NCBI GenBank assembly: GCA_002311855.1
Contig: DCAB01000013.1
Location: 15,367 to 79,366 of the forward strand
Reading direction: 5' to 3'
From: Candidatus Dadabacteria bacterium UBA1144
GTDB lineage: Bacteria > Desulfobacterota_D > UBA1144
DNA: 64,000 nucleotides
The notes below the pieces were generated by a model. It did not search any database, was not told where the DNA came from, and saw only the letters and a program-made list of their open reading frames with translations. Positions 42,914 through 52,381 of this stretch are shown one piece after another (the first letter of the stretch is position 1; each line of letters begins with the position of its first letter). The position numbers and the translations under genes were made by a program.

Positions 42914-43981
42914 CTAATCCTCAGCTCCTGAAAATGGTCCATATTTTTTTAATATATCTTTCTTCTCTTTGAAATTTCCTATATATCTTCCAGTTGTCAA
43001 AACTGATGAATGGCCTAAATGATTTCGTATGCTAATGATATCGATTCCAGATTCATGCAAATGCGTACCAATTGAATGCCTAAACATATGGGCACTAATC
43101 ATCTTGTATTTGACTTTTCCACCCTTATGTAAGTTGACCCCGGAATATTTGCATATACGTTTAATTTTTTTATCTATTGCTTGTCTAGTAAGATTTTTGA
43201 GCGATTTATTTTTATTCCTTCCATAGGGACTAACAAATACATAATCGGATATCTTATCTTTCAATATCAAGAGTCTTTCGTTCTCGATATAGTCAATTAA
43301 ATTATGGTAAACTGGAACAGGCTGTTCTCTTAATTTGCCTCCTTTTCCATAAATTATCATATAGGGATTTGAATTATTTAATTTTAAATCATTTATTTTT
43401 ATACCAATAAGCTCCGAGACTCTAAGCCCACAGTAATAAAGAATCTCGATAATAACTTTATCCATTTTGTTGAAGGGATAAGGAGATTTTTCTTTTCCTT
43501 CTCCATTCTTAGTCCACCAAATCTCGTTATTTTTTATAAATTCTGGCGATCTAACATAATTCAAAATTGTGCTCATCTCATCTTGAGTAAGAGTTTGAGA
43601 TTTGGTTTGATTTTTAGATCTTCTTTTGGGAATTGGAGAAGTATCGATGATGTTTTTATAAATTAAGTATTTAAAAAAACTTGATAACGATGCGATTATT
43701 CTCGACTTAGAATTTTCTGACCTTTTTCCACTAATTTTTTTTGTAATTTTGTTGGATTTATTTTTCCATGTTCTTTCATATTTATTAAAAAGATCAGTAG
43801 TATAAAAATCTTCAATTACATTTTCTGTTACTTTTTTAAAAGAAGTAATATTTTTTTTCTTTAAAAACGAAAGAAAAAGAATTAAGTCATTAGAATAAGA
43901 AATTGATGTGTTTCTGGTAATACTCGATTGTGTTAGCTGCTTATGTCTTATAAAATCATCTATTATGCTTTCCGTAGACAT
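42914..43981 (-). CDS. Tyrosine recombinase of the XerC/XerD type
   Basis: A 355-residue recombinase. The N-terminal SAM-like core-binding domain covers about 1-115. Catalytic residues are visible: Arg in YYCGLRVSELIG, HMFRHSIGTHLHESG (His-x-x-Arg), LGHSSVLTTGRYIG with His and the nucleophile Tyr. It is 50-60 residues longer than ordinary Xer proteins because of extra residues before the catalytic Arg. ATG at 43981 is 2 bases after the ahcY stop; an in-frame GTG at 44002 is the alternative. It may resolve chromosome dimers; a dif site is not recognised here. Confidence 0.88.
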   Translation of the reverse strand: MSTESIIDDFIRHKQLTQSSITRNTSISYSNDLILFLSFLKKKNITSFKKVTENVIEDFYTTDLFNKYERTWKNKSNKITKKISGKRSENSKSRIIASLSSFFKYLIYKNIIDTSPIPKRRSKNQTKSQTLTQDEMSTILNYVRSPEFIKNNEIWWTKNGEGKEKSPYPFNKMDKVIIEILYYCGLRVSELIGIKINDLKLNNSNPYMIIYGKGGKLREQPVPVYHNLIDYIENERLLILKDKISDYVFVSPYGRNKNKSLKNLTRQAIDKKIKRICKYSGVNLHKGGKVKYKMISAHMFRHSIGTHLHESGIDIISIRNHLGHSSVLTTGRYIGNFKEKKDILKKYGPFSGAED

Positions 43982-43983
43982 AC

Positions 43984-45237
43984 TTAGGTTCCGCTTTCCC
44001 ACGAATTAAGATACTTCGTTTGTTCAGAGGTTAATTTGTCAATTTTGACATTCATCGATTTAAGTTTTATCCGGGCAACTTTATTGTCAATACTTAATGG
44101 GACATCATAGACTTCGTTTTTCAATTTCTTGTGATTTTTGACGATATATTCGCTACAAAGTGCCTGATTAGAGAAACTCATGTCCATAACACTAGACGGA
44201 TGCCCTTCTGCTGCAGATAAATTAACGAGTCTTCCGTCAGATAATAAATAAACTTTTTTCTTTCCAACAGTAAATTCTTCGATATCTGTTCTTAATTTCC
44301 TTTTTTTGGAAGACATTTTTTTGAGTGCTTTGATATTAATTTCCACATTGAAATGGCCAGCATTTGATATTATTACGCCATCTTTTAATGTTTTAAAATG
44401 GTGTTTGTCAATAACATTAATATTCCCTGTTACAGAGCATATAAAGTCACCTTTCTTAAAAGCTTCGCTGCCAGTCATAACTTGAAAACCATCCATTTTG
44501 GCCTCTAAAGCCTTAGTAGAATCGATTTCGGTAACAATAACATTGGCACCAAGACCATTTGCCCTCATTGCCAAACCTTTGCCGCACCATCCATAGCCAC
44601 AAACAACAAAAGTTTTACCAGCTAAAAGTCTGTTTGTAGCTCTCATTATACCATCTAGAACACTTTGTCCCGTACCATATCTATTGTCGAAAAGATGTTT
44701 CGTAAATGCATTGTTTACAGCAATGATTGGATATTTAAGAACTTGGTTTTTTGACATACTTTGCAAACGAATTACACCTGTTGTTGTTTCTTCTGTGCCT
44801 CCAATAATTTCCTTCAGATACTTTCTTCTTGTTTTATGTAGTAGAGTAACAAGATCACACCCATCATCCATTGTCATATTCGGTTTTATAGCTAAAGAAT
44901 TTACGATATGCTTGTAGTAACCCCTATCGTTAATTCCTTTGATTGCAAAGGTCGTTATTCCATGATCTTTAACAAGATGAGCAGCAACATCATCTTGCGT
45001 ACTAAGAGGATTTGATGCACAACATGCTACTTTCGCACCAGCATTTTTAAGAGTAATCAGAAGATTTGCTGTTTCGGTTGTAATATGAAGGCATGCCGCT
45101 AAATTAATATTTTTTAAAGGTTTATTTCTAGATAAAACTGAATTAACTTCTTGTAATACAGGCATATCTCGGTAGGCCCACTCAACTCTATCTCGTCCCT
45201 TTGTATTTAGTAGCAAGTTTTTAACGTCAGATTTCAT
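43984..45237 (-). CDS. ahcY: Adenosylhomocysteinase
   Basis: Hydrolyses S-adenosylhomocysteine to adenosine and homocysteine with bound NAD. RPLKN-like start here reads NKPLKNINLAACLHITTETANLL; CASNPLSTQDDVAAHL near 82-97 and the NAD loop CGYGWCGKGLAMRANGLGANV near 212-232 are conserved. SAAEGHPSSVMDMSFSNQALC near the end contacts cofactor. 417 residues. Expressed from a GGAGA site; upstream metK lies 8 bases away, coupling synthesis and recycling of SAM. Confidence 0.97.
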   Translation of the reverse strand: MKSDVKNLLLNTKGRDRVEWAYRDMPVLQEVNSVLSRNKPLKNINLAACLHITTETANLLITLKNAGAKVACCASNPLSTQDDVAAHLVKDHGITTFAIKGINDRGYYKHIVNSLAIKPNMTMDDGCDLVTLLHKTRRKYLKEIIGGTEETTTGVIRLQSMSKNQVLKYPIIAVNNAFTKHLFDNRYGTGQSVLDGIMRATNRLLAGKTFVVCGYGWCGKGLAMRANGLGANVIVTEIDSTKALEAKMDGFQVMTGSEAFKKGDFICSVTGNINVIDKHHFKTLKDGVIISNAGHFNVEINIKALKKMSSKKRKLRTDIEEFTVGKKKVYLLSDGRLVNLSAAEGHPSSVMDMSFSNQALCSEYIVKNHKKLKNEVYDVPLSIDNKVARIKLKSMNVKIDKLTSEQTKYLNSWESGT

Positions 45238-45245
45238 AATTTCTC

Positions 45246-46397
45246 CTATAAAGATTTTATTTCTTTTTTGGTATCTATCTTTTCCCAGTTAAAACCTTTT
45301 TCATCTCTACCAAAATGACCATATGAAGCAGTATTTTGATAAATTGGATTCAATAAATCCAAAGTTTTAATTATCCCTTTTGGCGTACAATCAAATATTT
45401 TCATCACTCTATCGGAAAGTTTATTCAATATCTTGGCATCTATATCAGGTGTACTTTTAATGTTGAAAGATATAGGATCGGCTTTTCCTATCGCATAGGC
45501 AAGTTGAATTTCACAATTTGGAAGAAGACCCGAGGCAACGATATTCTTTGCAATATACCTAGCCATATAAGAACCGCTCCTGTCAACTTTTGAAGGATCT
45601 TTCCCAGAGAATGCTCCGCCGCCGTGCTTAGCCCATCCACCATACGTGTCTACGATTATCTTTCTACCTGTAAGTCCAGTATCACCTTGAGGCCCGCCCA
45701 CGACGAATCTTCCGGTAGGATTTATAAGGAATTTGGTTTTATCATTAATTAATTGTCTAGGAATTTCTTTTTTTATTATTTCTTCGATTATCGATTCTTT
45801 AAGAACAGAATCTTCAACATCCGGACTATGCTGGGTTGATATTAAAACAGTATCAACATGAGTAGCTTGATTATCTACATATTGAATTGATACTTGCGAT
45901 TTGCCATCTGGCCTCAGAAAAGGAAGTTCGTTTGATTTTCTTTTTTCTGCCAATTTTTTTGTAAGTTTATGGGCAAGCAGTATAGGGTAGGGCATAAAAT
46001 TTTTATTCTCATTAGTTGCATAGCCGAACATGATTCCTTGATCACCTGCACCAATGATATCTGAGCCTTTTTTATCAACCCCTCTTGATATATCTGGGGA
46101 TTGTTCTTCTATGTAAAGATCAATTTGACAATTGTTTGCATCAAATCCTACAGATTTATCATTGTATCCAATTGATAGAAGGGTATTTTTTATGATTTTT
46201 TCAAAATCAACTGTCACCTTAGATGTAATTTCAGCAGATAAAACAATCTTATTTCTTGTGATAAGAGTTTCACAGGCAACTCTGCAATTCGGATCATCTT
46301 TTATAATTGCGTCTAAAACGGCATCAGATATCTGATCTGCAATTTTGTCAGGATGTCCTTCAGTAACAGATTCGGAGGTAAATATAAAACCATCCAT
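45246..46397 (-). CDS. metK: S-adenosylmethionine synthetase
   Basis: Makes S-adenosylmethionine from ATP and methionine. FTSESVTEGHPDKIADQISD opens the protein, GAGDQGIMFGYA near 117 is the hexapeptide-type signature, and GGGAFSGKDPSKVDRSGSY near 258 is the P-loop-like motif. ATG at 46397 is preferred over the one two codons upstream because AAAGG is 8-9 bases away; this gives 383 residues, the usual length. Followed by ahcY in the same direction and divergent from rpe. Confidence 0.97.
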   Translation of the reverse strand: MDGFIFTSESVTEGHPDKIADQISDAVLDAIIKDDPNCRVACETLITRNKIVLSAEITSKVTVDFEKIIKNTLLSIGYNDKSVGFDANNCQIDLYIEEQSPDISRGVDKKGSDIIGAGDQGIMFGYATNENKNFMPYPILLAHKLTKKLAEKRKSNELPFLRPDGKSQVSIQYVDNQATHVDTVLISTQHSPDVEDSVLKESIIEEIIKKEIPRQLINDKTKFLINPTGRFVVGGPQGDTGLTGRKIIVDTYGGWAKHGGGAFSGKDPSKVDRSGSYMARYIAKNIVASGLLPNCEIQLAYAIGKADPISFNIKSTPDIDAKILNKLSDRVMKIFDCTPKGIIKTLDLLNPIYQNTASYGHFGRDEKGFNWEKIDTKKEIKSL

Positions 46398-46468
46398 TGG
46401 CATCGCCTTTATGATACTACAATATCCCCTAAAAAAAAGAGTTTCTAATTGTTGTTTCTTGGTCATGT

Positions 46469-46474
46469 TATAAT
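46469..46474 (+). promoter_or_regulatory. Putative -10 element of leaderless rpe
   Basis: A perfect TATAAT ends 8 bases before the rpe ATG at 46483. There is no Shine-Dalgarno sequence in the 8 bases. Confidence 0.55.
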
Positions 46475-46482
46475 CAAAATCT

Positions 46483-47151
46483 ATGAAAAATTTTCTAGAA
46501 GCCTCTCTCATAGCTGCTGATTTTTGGAATCTCGAAAGAGAATTCAGTAAATTAAAAAAAACTAAAGTTAGATGGATACACTATGATATTATGGACGGTC
46601 ACTATGTACCCAATATAACCATTGGATCATGCGAGCTCGATTCACTAGTTAAAAAAATCTCAATACCGTTAGATCTCCATTTTATGGTTTCAAATCCAGA
46701 TTACATAGTCCCCCATTTTATTAAAAGATATTCAAAAAAAAGGATTGCTAATATAACTGTTCATTTGGAATCAACAAAAAACATCAAAAAACTATCTAAT
46801 TTAGTTAGAAAAAATAAAATAGGGTTTGGCCTAGCAATTAATCCTTCTACTCCAATTAATCGATTAATCAGAGAATTTAAATATATCGACTTAGCACTAG
46901 TAATGACTGTTAGGCCTGGATTGGCTGGACAAAAAATTATTCCATCATCTTTTAAAAAGATAGCACAATTGAGAAAATATTTAGACAATAAAAAAATTGA
47001 TATACCTATTCAGGTCGATGGTGGAATAAAGATGAATAATGTATCGGAGCTAATTAAATCTGGTGCTAATATAATTGTTTCAGGTACAGGAATTTTTGGA
47101 ACAAAAGATTATAGAAAAACAACCGACAAAATGTTAAAAATTATAAAATGA
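46483..47151 (+). CDS. rpe: Ribulose-phosphate 3-epimerase
   Basis: A 222-residue TIM barrel enzyme of the pentose phosphate and Calvin pathways. EASLIAADFWNLERE at the start, HYDIMDGHYVPNITIG near 33-48 with metal-binding His and Asp, LDLHFMVSNPDYIV near 63, TVRPGLAGQKI near 143 (usually TVNPGFGGQ) and DGGI near 178 are recognised. The slightly altered TVRPGLAGQ is the only oddity. It is followed after 30 bases by a DnaC-like gene. Confidence 0.95.
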   Translation: MKNFLEASLIAADFWNLEREFSKLKKTKVRWIHYDIMDGHYVPNITIGSCELDSLVKKISIPLDLHFMVSNPDYIVPHFIKRYSKKRIANITVHLESTKNIKKLSNLVRKNKIGFGLAINPSTPINRLIREFKYIDLALVMTVRPGLAGQKIIPSSFKKIAQLRKYLDNKKIDIPIQVDGGIKMNNVSELIKSGANIIVSGTGIFGTKDYRKTTDKMLKIIK

Positions 47152-47181
47152 ATTTATATAAACATGAAAGGATAAGTAGTA

Positions 47182-47958
47182 ATGAGCATTGATGAACAAG
47201 AATTTTTATCTGGTTTGGTTTTTTATGAAAACTCCGATTTTTCTAAAGTGAGAAACAAAAAAGGTTTTTGCTGTCCAGTTTGTGATAATACCGGTGTTAT
47301 TTACTCCAAAAAGGGCGTATCTTTTTGCACAAGAAGACAAGGCATCAATACGTACAACTCATCTTCTATCCCGGCAAGATTTTCAAAATGTAGAAATACC
47401 AGACTTGATAATGGGAATTGGCAAATTAGAGAAAGATCAATTCAAGACGCTTTGGAGTATGGTGTTAAGTATTTAAAAGAATACCCGAATATTCTTCCTC
47501 CTTTTTTCGTAGGCTCACCGGGTCTTGGGAAAACACACCTTTCCGTGTCAATCATAAGCGAGCTAATTTTTGCACAAAATAAAAAATGTCTTTTTAAAGA
47601 GTTCAGAGAGTTGCTAGCAGACATAAAAGATATATATGTAAAAAACGAATCAGAAAAAGAATACGTCGACGATCTTTGCCGGTACGACGTATTGGTTATA
47701 GATGATCTTGGTGCAACAAGGATGAGCGAATGGGAAACAAGTGTCCTTGATAGTCTCATTGCTAAGAGATACAACTCCAAAAGACATACGATTTTTAATT
47801 CTAATCTAACTTTTCTTAATAGCAAAAAGCACAAACAATCGGATTCGGGGAAAATATTAGATTATAAAATTGGTGAGAGGAATATCTCTAGAATATTCGA
47901 AATGTGCAAGGTACTCGAGCTGAGTGGTAGTGATTTTAGAAGGAAATCTAAATCTTAA
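47182..47958 (+). CDS. DnaC/IstB-like AAA+ ATPase with N-terminal cysteine cluster
   Basis: A 258-residue ATP-binding protein resembling helicase loaders and IstB. The N-terminal part has Cys30, Cys31, Cys34 and Cys49, a probable zinc site; the AAA+ part has Walker A GSPGLGKTH near 110-118, Walker B VLVIDDLGA near 167-175, and a sensor segment with FNSNL (normally TSNL). ERNISRIFEMC near the end resembles the DnaC arginine-finger helix. No transposase is adjacent, so a replicative helicase loader is more likely than a transposition helper. AAGGA lies before the ATG. Confidence 0.8.
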   Translation: MSIDEQEFLSGLVFYENSDFSKVRNKKGFCCPVCDNTGVIYSKKGVSFCTRRQGINTYNSSSIPARFSKCRNTRLDNGNWQIRERSIQDALEYGVKYLKEYPNILPPFFVGSPGLGKTHLSVSIISELIFAQNKKCLFKEFRELLADIKDIYVKNESEKEYVDDLCRYDVLVIDDLGATRMSEWETSVLDSLIAKRYNSKRHTIFNSNLTFLNSKKHKQSDSGKILDYKIGERNISRIFEMCKVLELSGSDFRRKSKS

Positions 47959-48311
47959 AAAGTAAGTACAGTGTAACCATTATCAACTAATTTTTTAAAG
48001 CTGGGGTGTCCGTTATACTCATCCAGCAGGTTTATGGCGTTAACGGTAACTACGTCTGTAACTTTAAAAGCACCAGCACAATAACCACAAACTCCAGCAA
48101 TTTTATCTTTTACAGAATCAAATAGGTCATTATATTTACCGTCTTTTTCGTTAAATTTACCTATCCATTTGGTTCCTGCACCATCAAAAATTATTTGGAC
48201 TTCGTCACCAGCTTCTTTAAATTCCTTTGCCGTCATTAAAGCATTAACCGCTCTTCCAAAATCTCCTTTTGTTTCGATATCTGCAAATATAACAATTGCG
48301 ACTTTCGACAT
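47955..48311 (-). CDS. DsrE-family-like protein
   Basis: A 118-residue alpha/beta protein. KVAIVIFADIETKGDFGRAVNALMTAKEF begins with the strand-loop-helix of the DsrE fold; the middle has VCGYCAGAF with two cysteines (about residues 74 and 77). Some members handle sulfur as persulfide, though the role here cannot be stated. The ATG at 48311 has GGAGG 7 bases upstream, so the 8 extra codons open upstream are rejected. The tail overlaps the DnaC-like gene by 4 bases. Confidence 0.72.
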   Translation of the reverse strand: MSKVAIVIFADIETKGDFGRAVNALMTAKEFKEAGDEVQIIFDGAGTKWIGKFNEKDGKYNDLFDSVKDKIAGVCGYCAGAFKVTDVVTVNAINLLDEYNGHPSFKKLVDNGYTVLTF

Positions 48312-48396
48312 AATCAACCTCCATAGTATTTCCAAATCTCTGAGTCATACACAGAGAAGATTTTACTACTTTATTATGAAGTATTATAGCTATTTT

Positions 48397-49641
48397 TTAA
48401 AATTTTTTTAATTGTACATATTTAGAAAGTAAATGTCCTATTAAATAATTCGACCCGGTAATAACAAGTGACCTTTTGTAATTAATTATTTTTGGAATAT
48501 CTTCATAGTGGATAAATTTTATATTTTTATCATCAAATTCTTGAACCAACTTATTCGCATCAAATGATCTAGCATGAGGGACATTTACTACGTATATCTT
48601 ATTTGAGATTTCTTTAATAATATTGATACATTCCCTGGGTCTTTTGTCCTTCAGCATTCCAATCAAAAAATTAATTTTTCTTCCTTTAAGAAATATCTTT
48701 AAGTTTTTCACAAGATTTGATATAGCATGTACATTGTGTGCGGTATCAATTATTTTTATTGGATTTCGTTCTATTAGTTGAAGTCTTCCTGGCAAACTAA
48801 TTCTACTTAAAGCTTTTTTTATATTTTTTATTTTTATACGAAACCCAAATTCTTTATTAATGATTTCTGACGCCTTTATACTTAAAGCAAGATTGCTCAT
48901 TTGATGTTCTCCTAAAAGATTAGTTTTAAATTCTATCGTTACGCTGTCGGATTTGTAATAATATTTGGAATTTGATTCCTCCATAAAGAAATCTTTATCT
49001 CTTATTAGTACCTTAGCTCTTTTTCTCTTTGAATCTTTTAACAAAATATTTAGTCCTTTTTTTTCCGCAGATGTTATGAGATATCCATTTTTTCTTATAA
49101 TTCCAGCCTTTTCTTTCGCTATAAGTTCAATTGTATGTCCAAGATAATTCATATGATCTTTTCCTATATTTGTTATAAGTGCCATTTTGGAATTCACGAT
49201 ATTTGTGGCATCAAATCTACCACCAAGTCCTACTTCAAAGATATTAATATCATTCTTTTCTTTGTAAAAATATAAGATTGCGGCTGCTGTTATAAGCTCA
49301 AAATAACTCAATTGGATTTTATTTTTATCACACTTTTGAATGATTTTATCTAAAATTAAATCTAAATTTCTATTAGTTATATTTTTATTATTGATTTTTA
49401 ATCTCTCGTTGATACGAACAAGATGAGGGGAGGTATAAAGACCAGTACGGTAACCAGATATTGTGAGTATATTACTCAGAGATTGCGCAACAGCTCCTTT
49501 GCCATTAGTTCCTGATATGAGTATGCAGTTTTTAAGTCGTAGGTGAGGATTAGAAAAAAAAGATAGAACTTTTTTTATTTTATAAAGTCCAGGTTTTTTA
49601 CTGTTTCCCAGATTTGTTAGAAAATTGATATTCTTATACAT
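48397..49641 (-). CDS. folC: Folylpolyglutamate synthase / dihydrofolate synthase
   Basis: A 414-residue Mur-ligase family enzyme adding glutamate to folates. ISGTNGKGAVAQSLSNIL near 43-60 is the P-loop, TSPHLVRINERLKI near 75 the signature, and FEVGLGGRFDATNIV near 136-150 the metal/ATP region. DTAHNVHAISNL near 290 is the C-terminal substrate motif. It is the last gene of the minus-strand cluster starting at ftsH, and touches the HIT gene. folP is four genes upstream, so folate steps are linked. Confidence 0.94.
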   Translation of the reverse strand: MYKNINFLTNLGNSKKPGLYKIKKVLSFFSNPHLRLKNCILISGTNGKGAVAQSLSNILTISGYRTGLYTSPHLVRINERLKINNKNITNRNLDLILDKIIQKCDKNKIQLSYFELITAAAILYFYKEKNDINIFEVGLGGRFDATNIVNSKMALITNIGKDHMNYLGHTIELIAKEKAGIIRKNGYLITSAEKKGLNILLKDSKRKRAKVLIRDKDFFMEESNSKYYYKSDSVTIEFKTNLLGEHQMSNLALSIKASEIINKEFGFRIKIKNIKKALSRISLPGRLQLIERNPIKIIDTAHNVHAISNLVKNLKIFLKGRKINFLIGMLKDKRPRECINIIKEISNKIYVVNVPHARSFDANKLVQEFDDKNIKFIHYEDIPKIINYKRSLVITGSNYLIGHLLSKYVQLKKF

Positions 49642-49983
49642 TTAACCAGGGGGCCAGGTAAGTTTTCGGCCAGCCAGCATATGTAGATGAACATGAAGCA
49701 CGGATTGACCTGCATCTTGTCCATTGTTCATAACAAGCCTATACCCGTTAGTGATATTTAGTTTTTTTGCAATTTTACTTGCAACGCTAAATAAATGGCC
49801 TACCAAATTATCGTCCTCATCCGTGATATTTTGAGGCATATCGATTAGTTTTTTAGGGATTATCAAAATATGAATAGGTGCTTGAGGATTTACATCTTTA
49901 AAGGCAATTGAGATATCATCTTCATATACTATTTCGGCTGGAATTTCTTTGTTTATAATCTTTCCAAAAATTGTATCATTCAT
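49642..49983 (-). CDS. HIT-family (HinT-like) nucleotide hydrolase
   Basis: A 113-residue purine nucleoside phosphoramidase-type protein. TIFGKIINKEIPAEIVYEDD at the start, VNPQAPIHILIIPKK near 32, and the histidine triad HVHLHMLAGR near 97-106 are present. It lies between acpS (1 base) and folC (0 bases) as part of one transcript. Confidence 0.94.
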   Translation of the reverse strand: MNDTIFGKIINKEIPAEIVYEDDISIAFKDVNPQAPIHILIIPKKLIDMPQNITDEDDNLVGHLFSVASKIAKKLNITNGYRLVMNNGQDAGQSVLHVHLHMLAGRKLTWPPG

Positions 49984-49984
49984 C

Positions 49985-50338
49985 TCATATCTCTATCGTC
50001 ACAAATGCCACAGCATAAGTATCCGTATGACTAATGCTTAGATGTAATTTTTCCAATTTATTATTTTTTAAACATGCGATAGGTTGACCAGATTCGCCTT
50101 TTAAGATCTTTATATCCTTAAAAGAAATGAATGACCCAATTCCAGTTCCATAGGCCTTTGAAATAGCTTCTTTCGCGGCAAATTTACCAGATAGAGACTG
50201 TATCGTTTTCTTTTGTGAACTTGCCTCTGGGATTTCATCATCATTGAATATTCTATTTAAGAGTCTAGAGCCCCATTTGGCATAGAGTTTTCCAAATCTA
50301 TCAATGTCTAAAATGTCTACTCCTACTCCTTTTATCAT
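49985..50338 (-). CDS. acpS: Holo-[acyl-carrier-protein] synthase
   Basis: Transfers phosphopantetheine from CoA to acyl carrier protein. MIKGVGVDILDIDRF contains the Mg-binding Asp, and SGKFAAKEAISKAYGTG near 50-66 the catalytic Glu-Lys motif; LHLSISHTDTYAVAFV is the C-terminal piece. 117 residues, typical. Its ATG overlaps the pdxJ stop by one base; the pdxJ-acpS pair is widespread in proteobacteria. Confidence 0.96.
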   Translation of the reverse strand: MIKGVGVDILDIDRFGKLYAKWGSRLLNRIFNDDEIPEASSQKKTIQSLSGKFAAKEAISKAYGTGIGSFISFKDIKILKGESGQPIACLKNNKLEKLHLSISHTDTYAVAFVTIEI

Positions 50339-51075
50339 TACCTTTCTATTATATCCTGAATTCTCTTAATCGATTTTTTCAGTCCAAAAAATATGGAATC
50401 CCCAATAATGCTATGTCCAATATTGTATTCCATTATTTGAGAAATTGAAGTTAATATTCTTAAATTACCCGTATCGAGACCATGCCCTGCTGCAACATGC
50501 AAGCCTTTTTCATGTGCATACTCTGCGGCTATCTTTAATTTATCAAACTCTTTTTTGAATAATTTATATTGATGAGGTTCTAATCTAGCGTATTGTCCGG
50601 TATTAAGCTCAATACCATCGATAGTTCTGGGACCTAAATTTATCGAAGCATCTATCTGCGTTTTTATAGCGTCGATAAACAACATAACTTTTATTGATGG
50701 GTGTAAATTTTTCAATCTCAATTTTAAAATTCTTGAGTTCTTTTTAATATTTAATCCACCTTCTGTAGTAAGTTCCTTTCTTTTTTCAGGTACTAGAGTT
50801 ATCACATTGGGTTTGATCTTATTTGCTATATCAAACATTTCTTTTGTTGGAGCCATTTCTAAATTAAGGTGAAATTTTTTTAATTGTGGGTTTTTTTTAA
50901 ATCTTACTAAATCTTCGTCTTGGATATGTCTGCGGTCTTCTCTTAAATGCATAACTACGCCATTTACACCTGATTCTTTAACAATCTTTGCAGCTTCAAT
51001 TGGATCAGGAGCAAATCCCATCCTTGATTGTCTTAAGGTGGCAACATGATCGATATTTATATTAAGTTTTATCAT
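50338..51075 (-). CDS. pdxJ: Pyridoxine 5'-phosphate synthase
   Basis: Closes the ring in DXP-dependent vitamin B6 synthesis. KLNINIDHVATLRQSRMGFAPDPIEAA at the start and VNGVVMHLREDRRHIQDEDL near 34-53 are diagnostic, with ELNTGQYA near 152 and HAGHGLDTGN-like AAGHGLDTGNL near 192. 245 residues. It overlaps glmM by 14 bases and acpS by 1, so translation is coupled. Confidence 0.97.
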   Translation of the reverse strand: MIKLNINIDHVATLRQSRMGFAPDPIEAAKIVKESGVNGVVMHLREDRRHIQDEDLVRFKKNPQLKKFHLNLEMAPTKEMFDIANKIKPNVITLVPEKRKELTTEGGLNIKKNSRILKLRLKNLHPSIKVMLFIDAIKTQIDASINLGPRTIDGIELNTGQYARLEPHQYKLFKKEFDKLKIAAEYAHEKGLHVAAGHGLDTGNLRILTSISQIMEYNIGHSIIGDSIFFGLKKSIKRIQDIIER

Positions 51076-52381
51076 AATTTAACTCATTGACTATTGCTTC
51101 AAATTTATTTATTTCATGATATATAACATCAAGTTTATGATATTGTACCAAAATTCTTATCTTATGTTCAGTGCCAGAATACCTGATATTTAGAAATGCT
51201 TTTGATTTATATTGTTTTCTAAAATTTTTGATAAAGCTACGGATTTGGGGAATAGTAGAGAGCGATTTCTTTTCTTTAATATCAAAACTTTTAAGAATGG
51301 CTGGATTTAGTTTCATTTTGGATATTATGTCAAAATTAAGCTTATTCTCGCTCAGCACTTTTAGGATAAGGATTAAATTGAGATTCGCATCAGAGGTATT
51401 TAGGTAGTCTCGCAATATATAATGCCCTGAGTTTTCACCACCAAAGAGAGAGGAATTTTCTTTCATTTTAGAGTATACATTTTTATCTCCTACATCCGTT
51501 TTAACTACAGATATACCTTTCTTCCTCAAATTAGTATCCAAAATATTATTAGTCATAACAGTGGTAACTAATTTACTTCCTTTTTTGAGGATATTGCCAG
51601 CTATAAAATTTAGTATCTTGTCTCCCTCTACATATGTTCCATTTCTATCGACGAAGATTATTCTGTCAGCATCTCCATCAATAGCTACACCAAAATCAAA
51701 TCTATTTCTCGTTACGTAATTACTAATTTTCTTATAATTTTCAACTCCACAGTTTCTATTGATATTGAATCCATCTGGTAATACAGAAATAGCTTTAAAA
51801 TCAATTTTGAGTTTTGACAAAATAACTGGAGTAGCCCTAAAAGAAGCTCCGTTTGAAAGATCAATTGCTAATTTAAATTTTTTTAATTTGCAACCTTCGA
51901 ATTTTTCAACTATTTCATCCGTGTATTCTTTTAAAGAGTTCTCGTAATAAATATTCTTGATTTTTAAGTTTCTTTCTTTGATGCCTTTTTTTAAAATATC
52001 GATTATGACTTTCTCATCATCTTTCGTAATCTTTTCTCCGTTTTGGTTTAAGAACTTTATACCATTATATTGATAATCATTATGTGAAGCTGTGATCATC
52101 ATACCGCCAGAATAAGGATATTTAGTCGTAAATATAGATAATGACGATGTAGGAAGGACTCCTAGTCTTATAGCGGTTAAGCCAGCCAAATTAACACCTT
52201 TTATTAAATTCTTCTCAATGTAATTTGAAGATTTTCTGGTATCTTTCGAAAAAAAAATATTTGATGTCAAAACGTCTTTTTTTTTAAGAAAAATTCCGTA
52301 TGCATAACCGATTTTTATAAGTGTCTTTGCTGTTAGAGGTTCTTTGTAAGGAAATGCTCTTATTCCGTCCGTACCAAACAT
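51062..52381 (-). CDS. glmM: Phosphoglucosamine mutase
   Basis: Converts glucosamine-6-P to glucosamine-1-P for UDP-GlcNAc synthesis. FGTDGIRAFPYKEPLT at the start, the phosphoserine loop MMITASHNDYQYNGIKF near 94-110, the metal loop DGDADRIIFVD near 238-248 and GGENSGHYI near 314 are intact; NIRYSGTEHKIRI closes the phosphate-binding domain. 439 residues. Its ATG follows the folP stop without a gap. Confidence 0.97.
   Translation of the reverse strand: MFGTDGIRAFPYKEPLTAKTLIKIGYAYGIFLKKKDVLTSNIFFSKDTRKSSNYIEKNLIKGVNLAGLTAIRLGVLPTSSLSIFTTKYPYSGGMMITASHNDYQYNGIKFLNQNGEKITKDDEKVIIDILKKGIKERNLKIKNIYYENSLKEYTDEIVEKFEGCKLKKFKLAIDLSNGASFRATPVILSKLKIDFKAISVLPDGFNINRNCGVENYKKISNYVTRNRFDFGVAIDGDADRIIFVDRNGTYVEGDKILNFIAGNILKKGSKLVTTVMTNNILDTNLRKKGISVVKTDVGDKNVYSKMKENSSLFGGENSGHYILRDYLNTSDANLNLILILKVLSENKLNFDIISKMKLNPAILKSFDIKEKKSLSTIPQIRSFIKNFRKQYKSKAFLNIRYSGTEHKIRILVQYHKLDVIYHEINKFEAIVNELNYDKT

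Noticed and set aside
46398..46511. Longer metK protein with 38 extra residues
   Set aside because: The family motif begins just after 46397, a ribosome-binding site fits that ATG, and the extension overlaps the rpe start.
48337..48357. Hairpin TCTCTG/CAGAGA between folC and the DsrE-like gene
   Set aside because: The stem is only 6 bp with a 9-base loop and no T-run follows on either strand, so it is not called a terminator.
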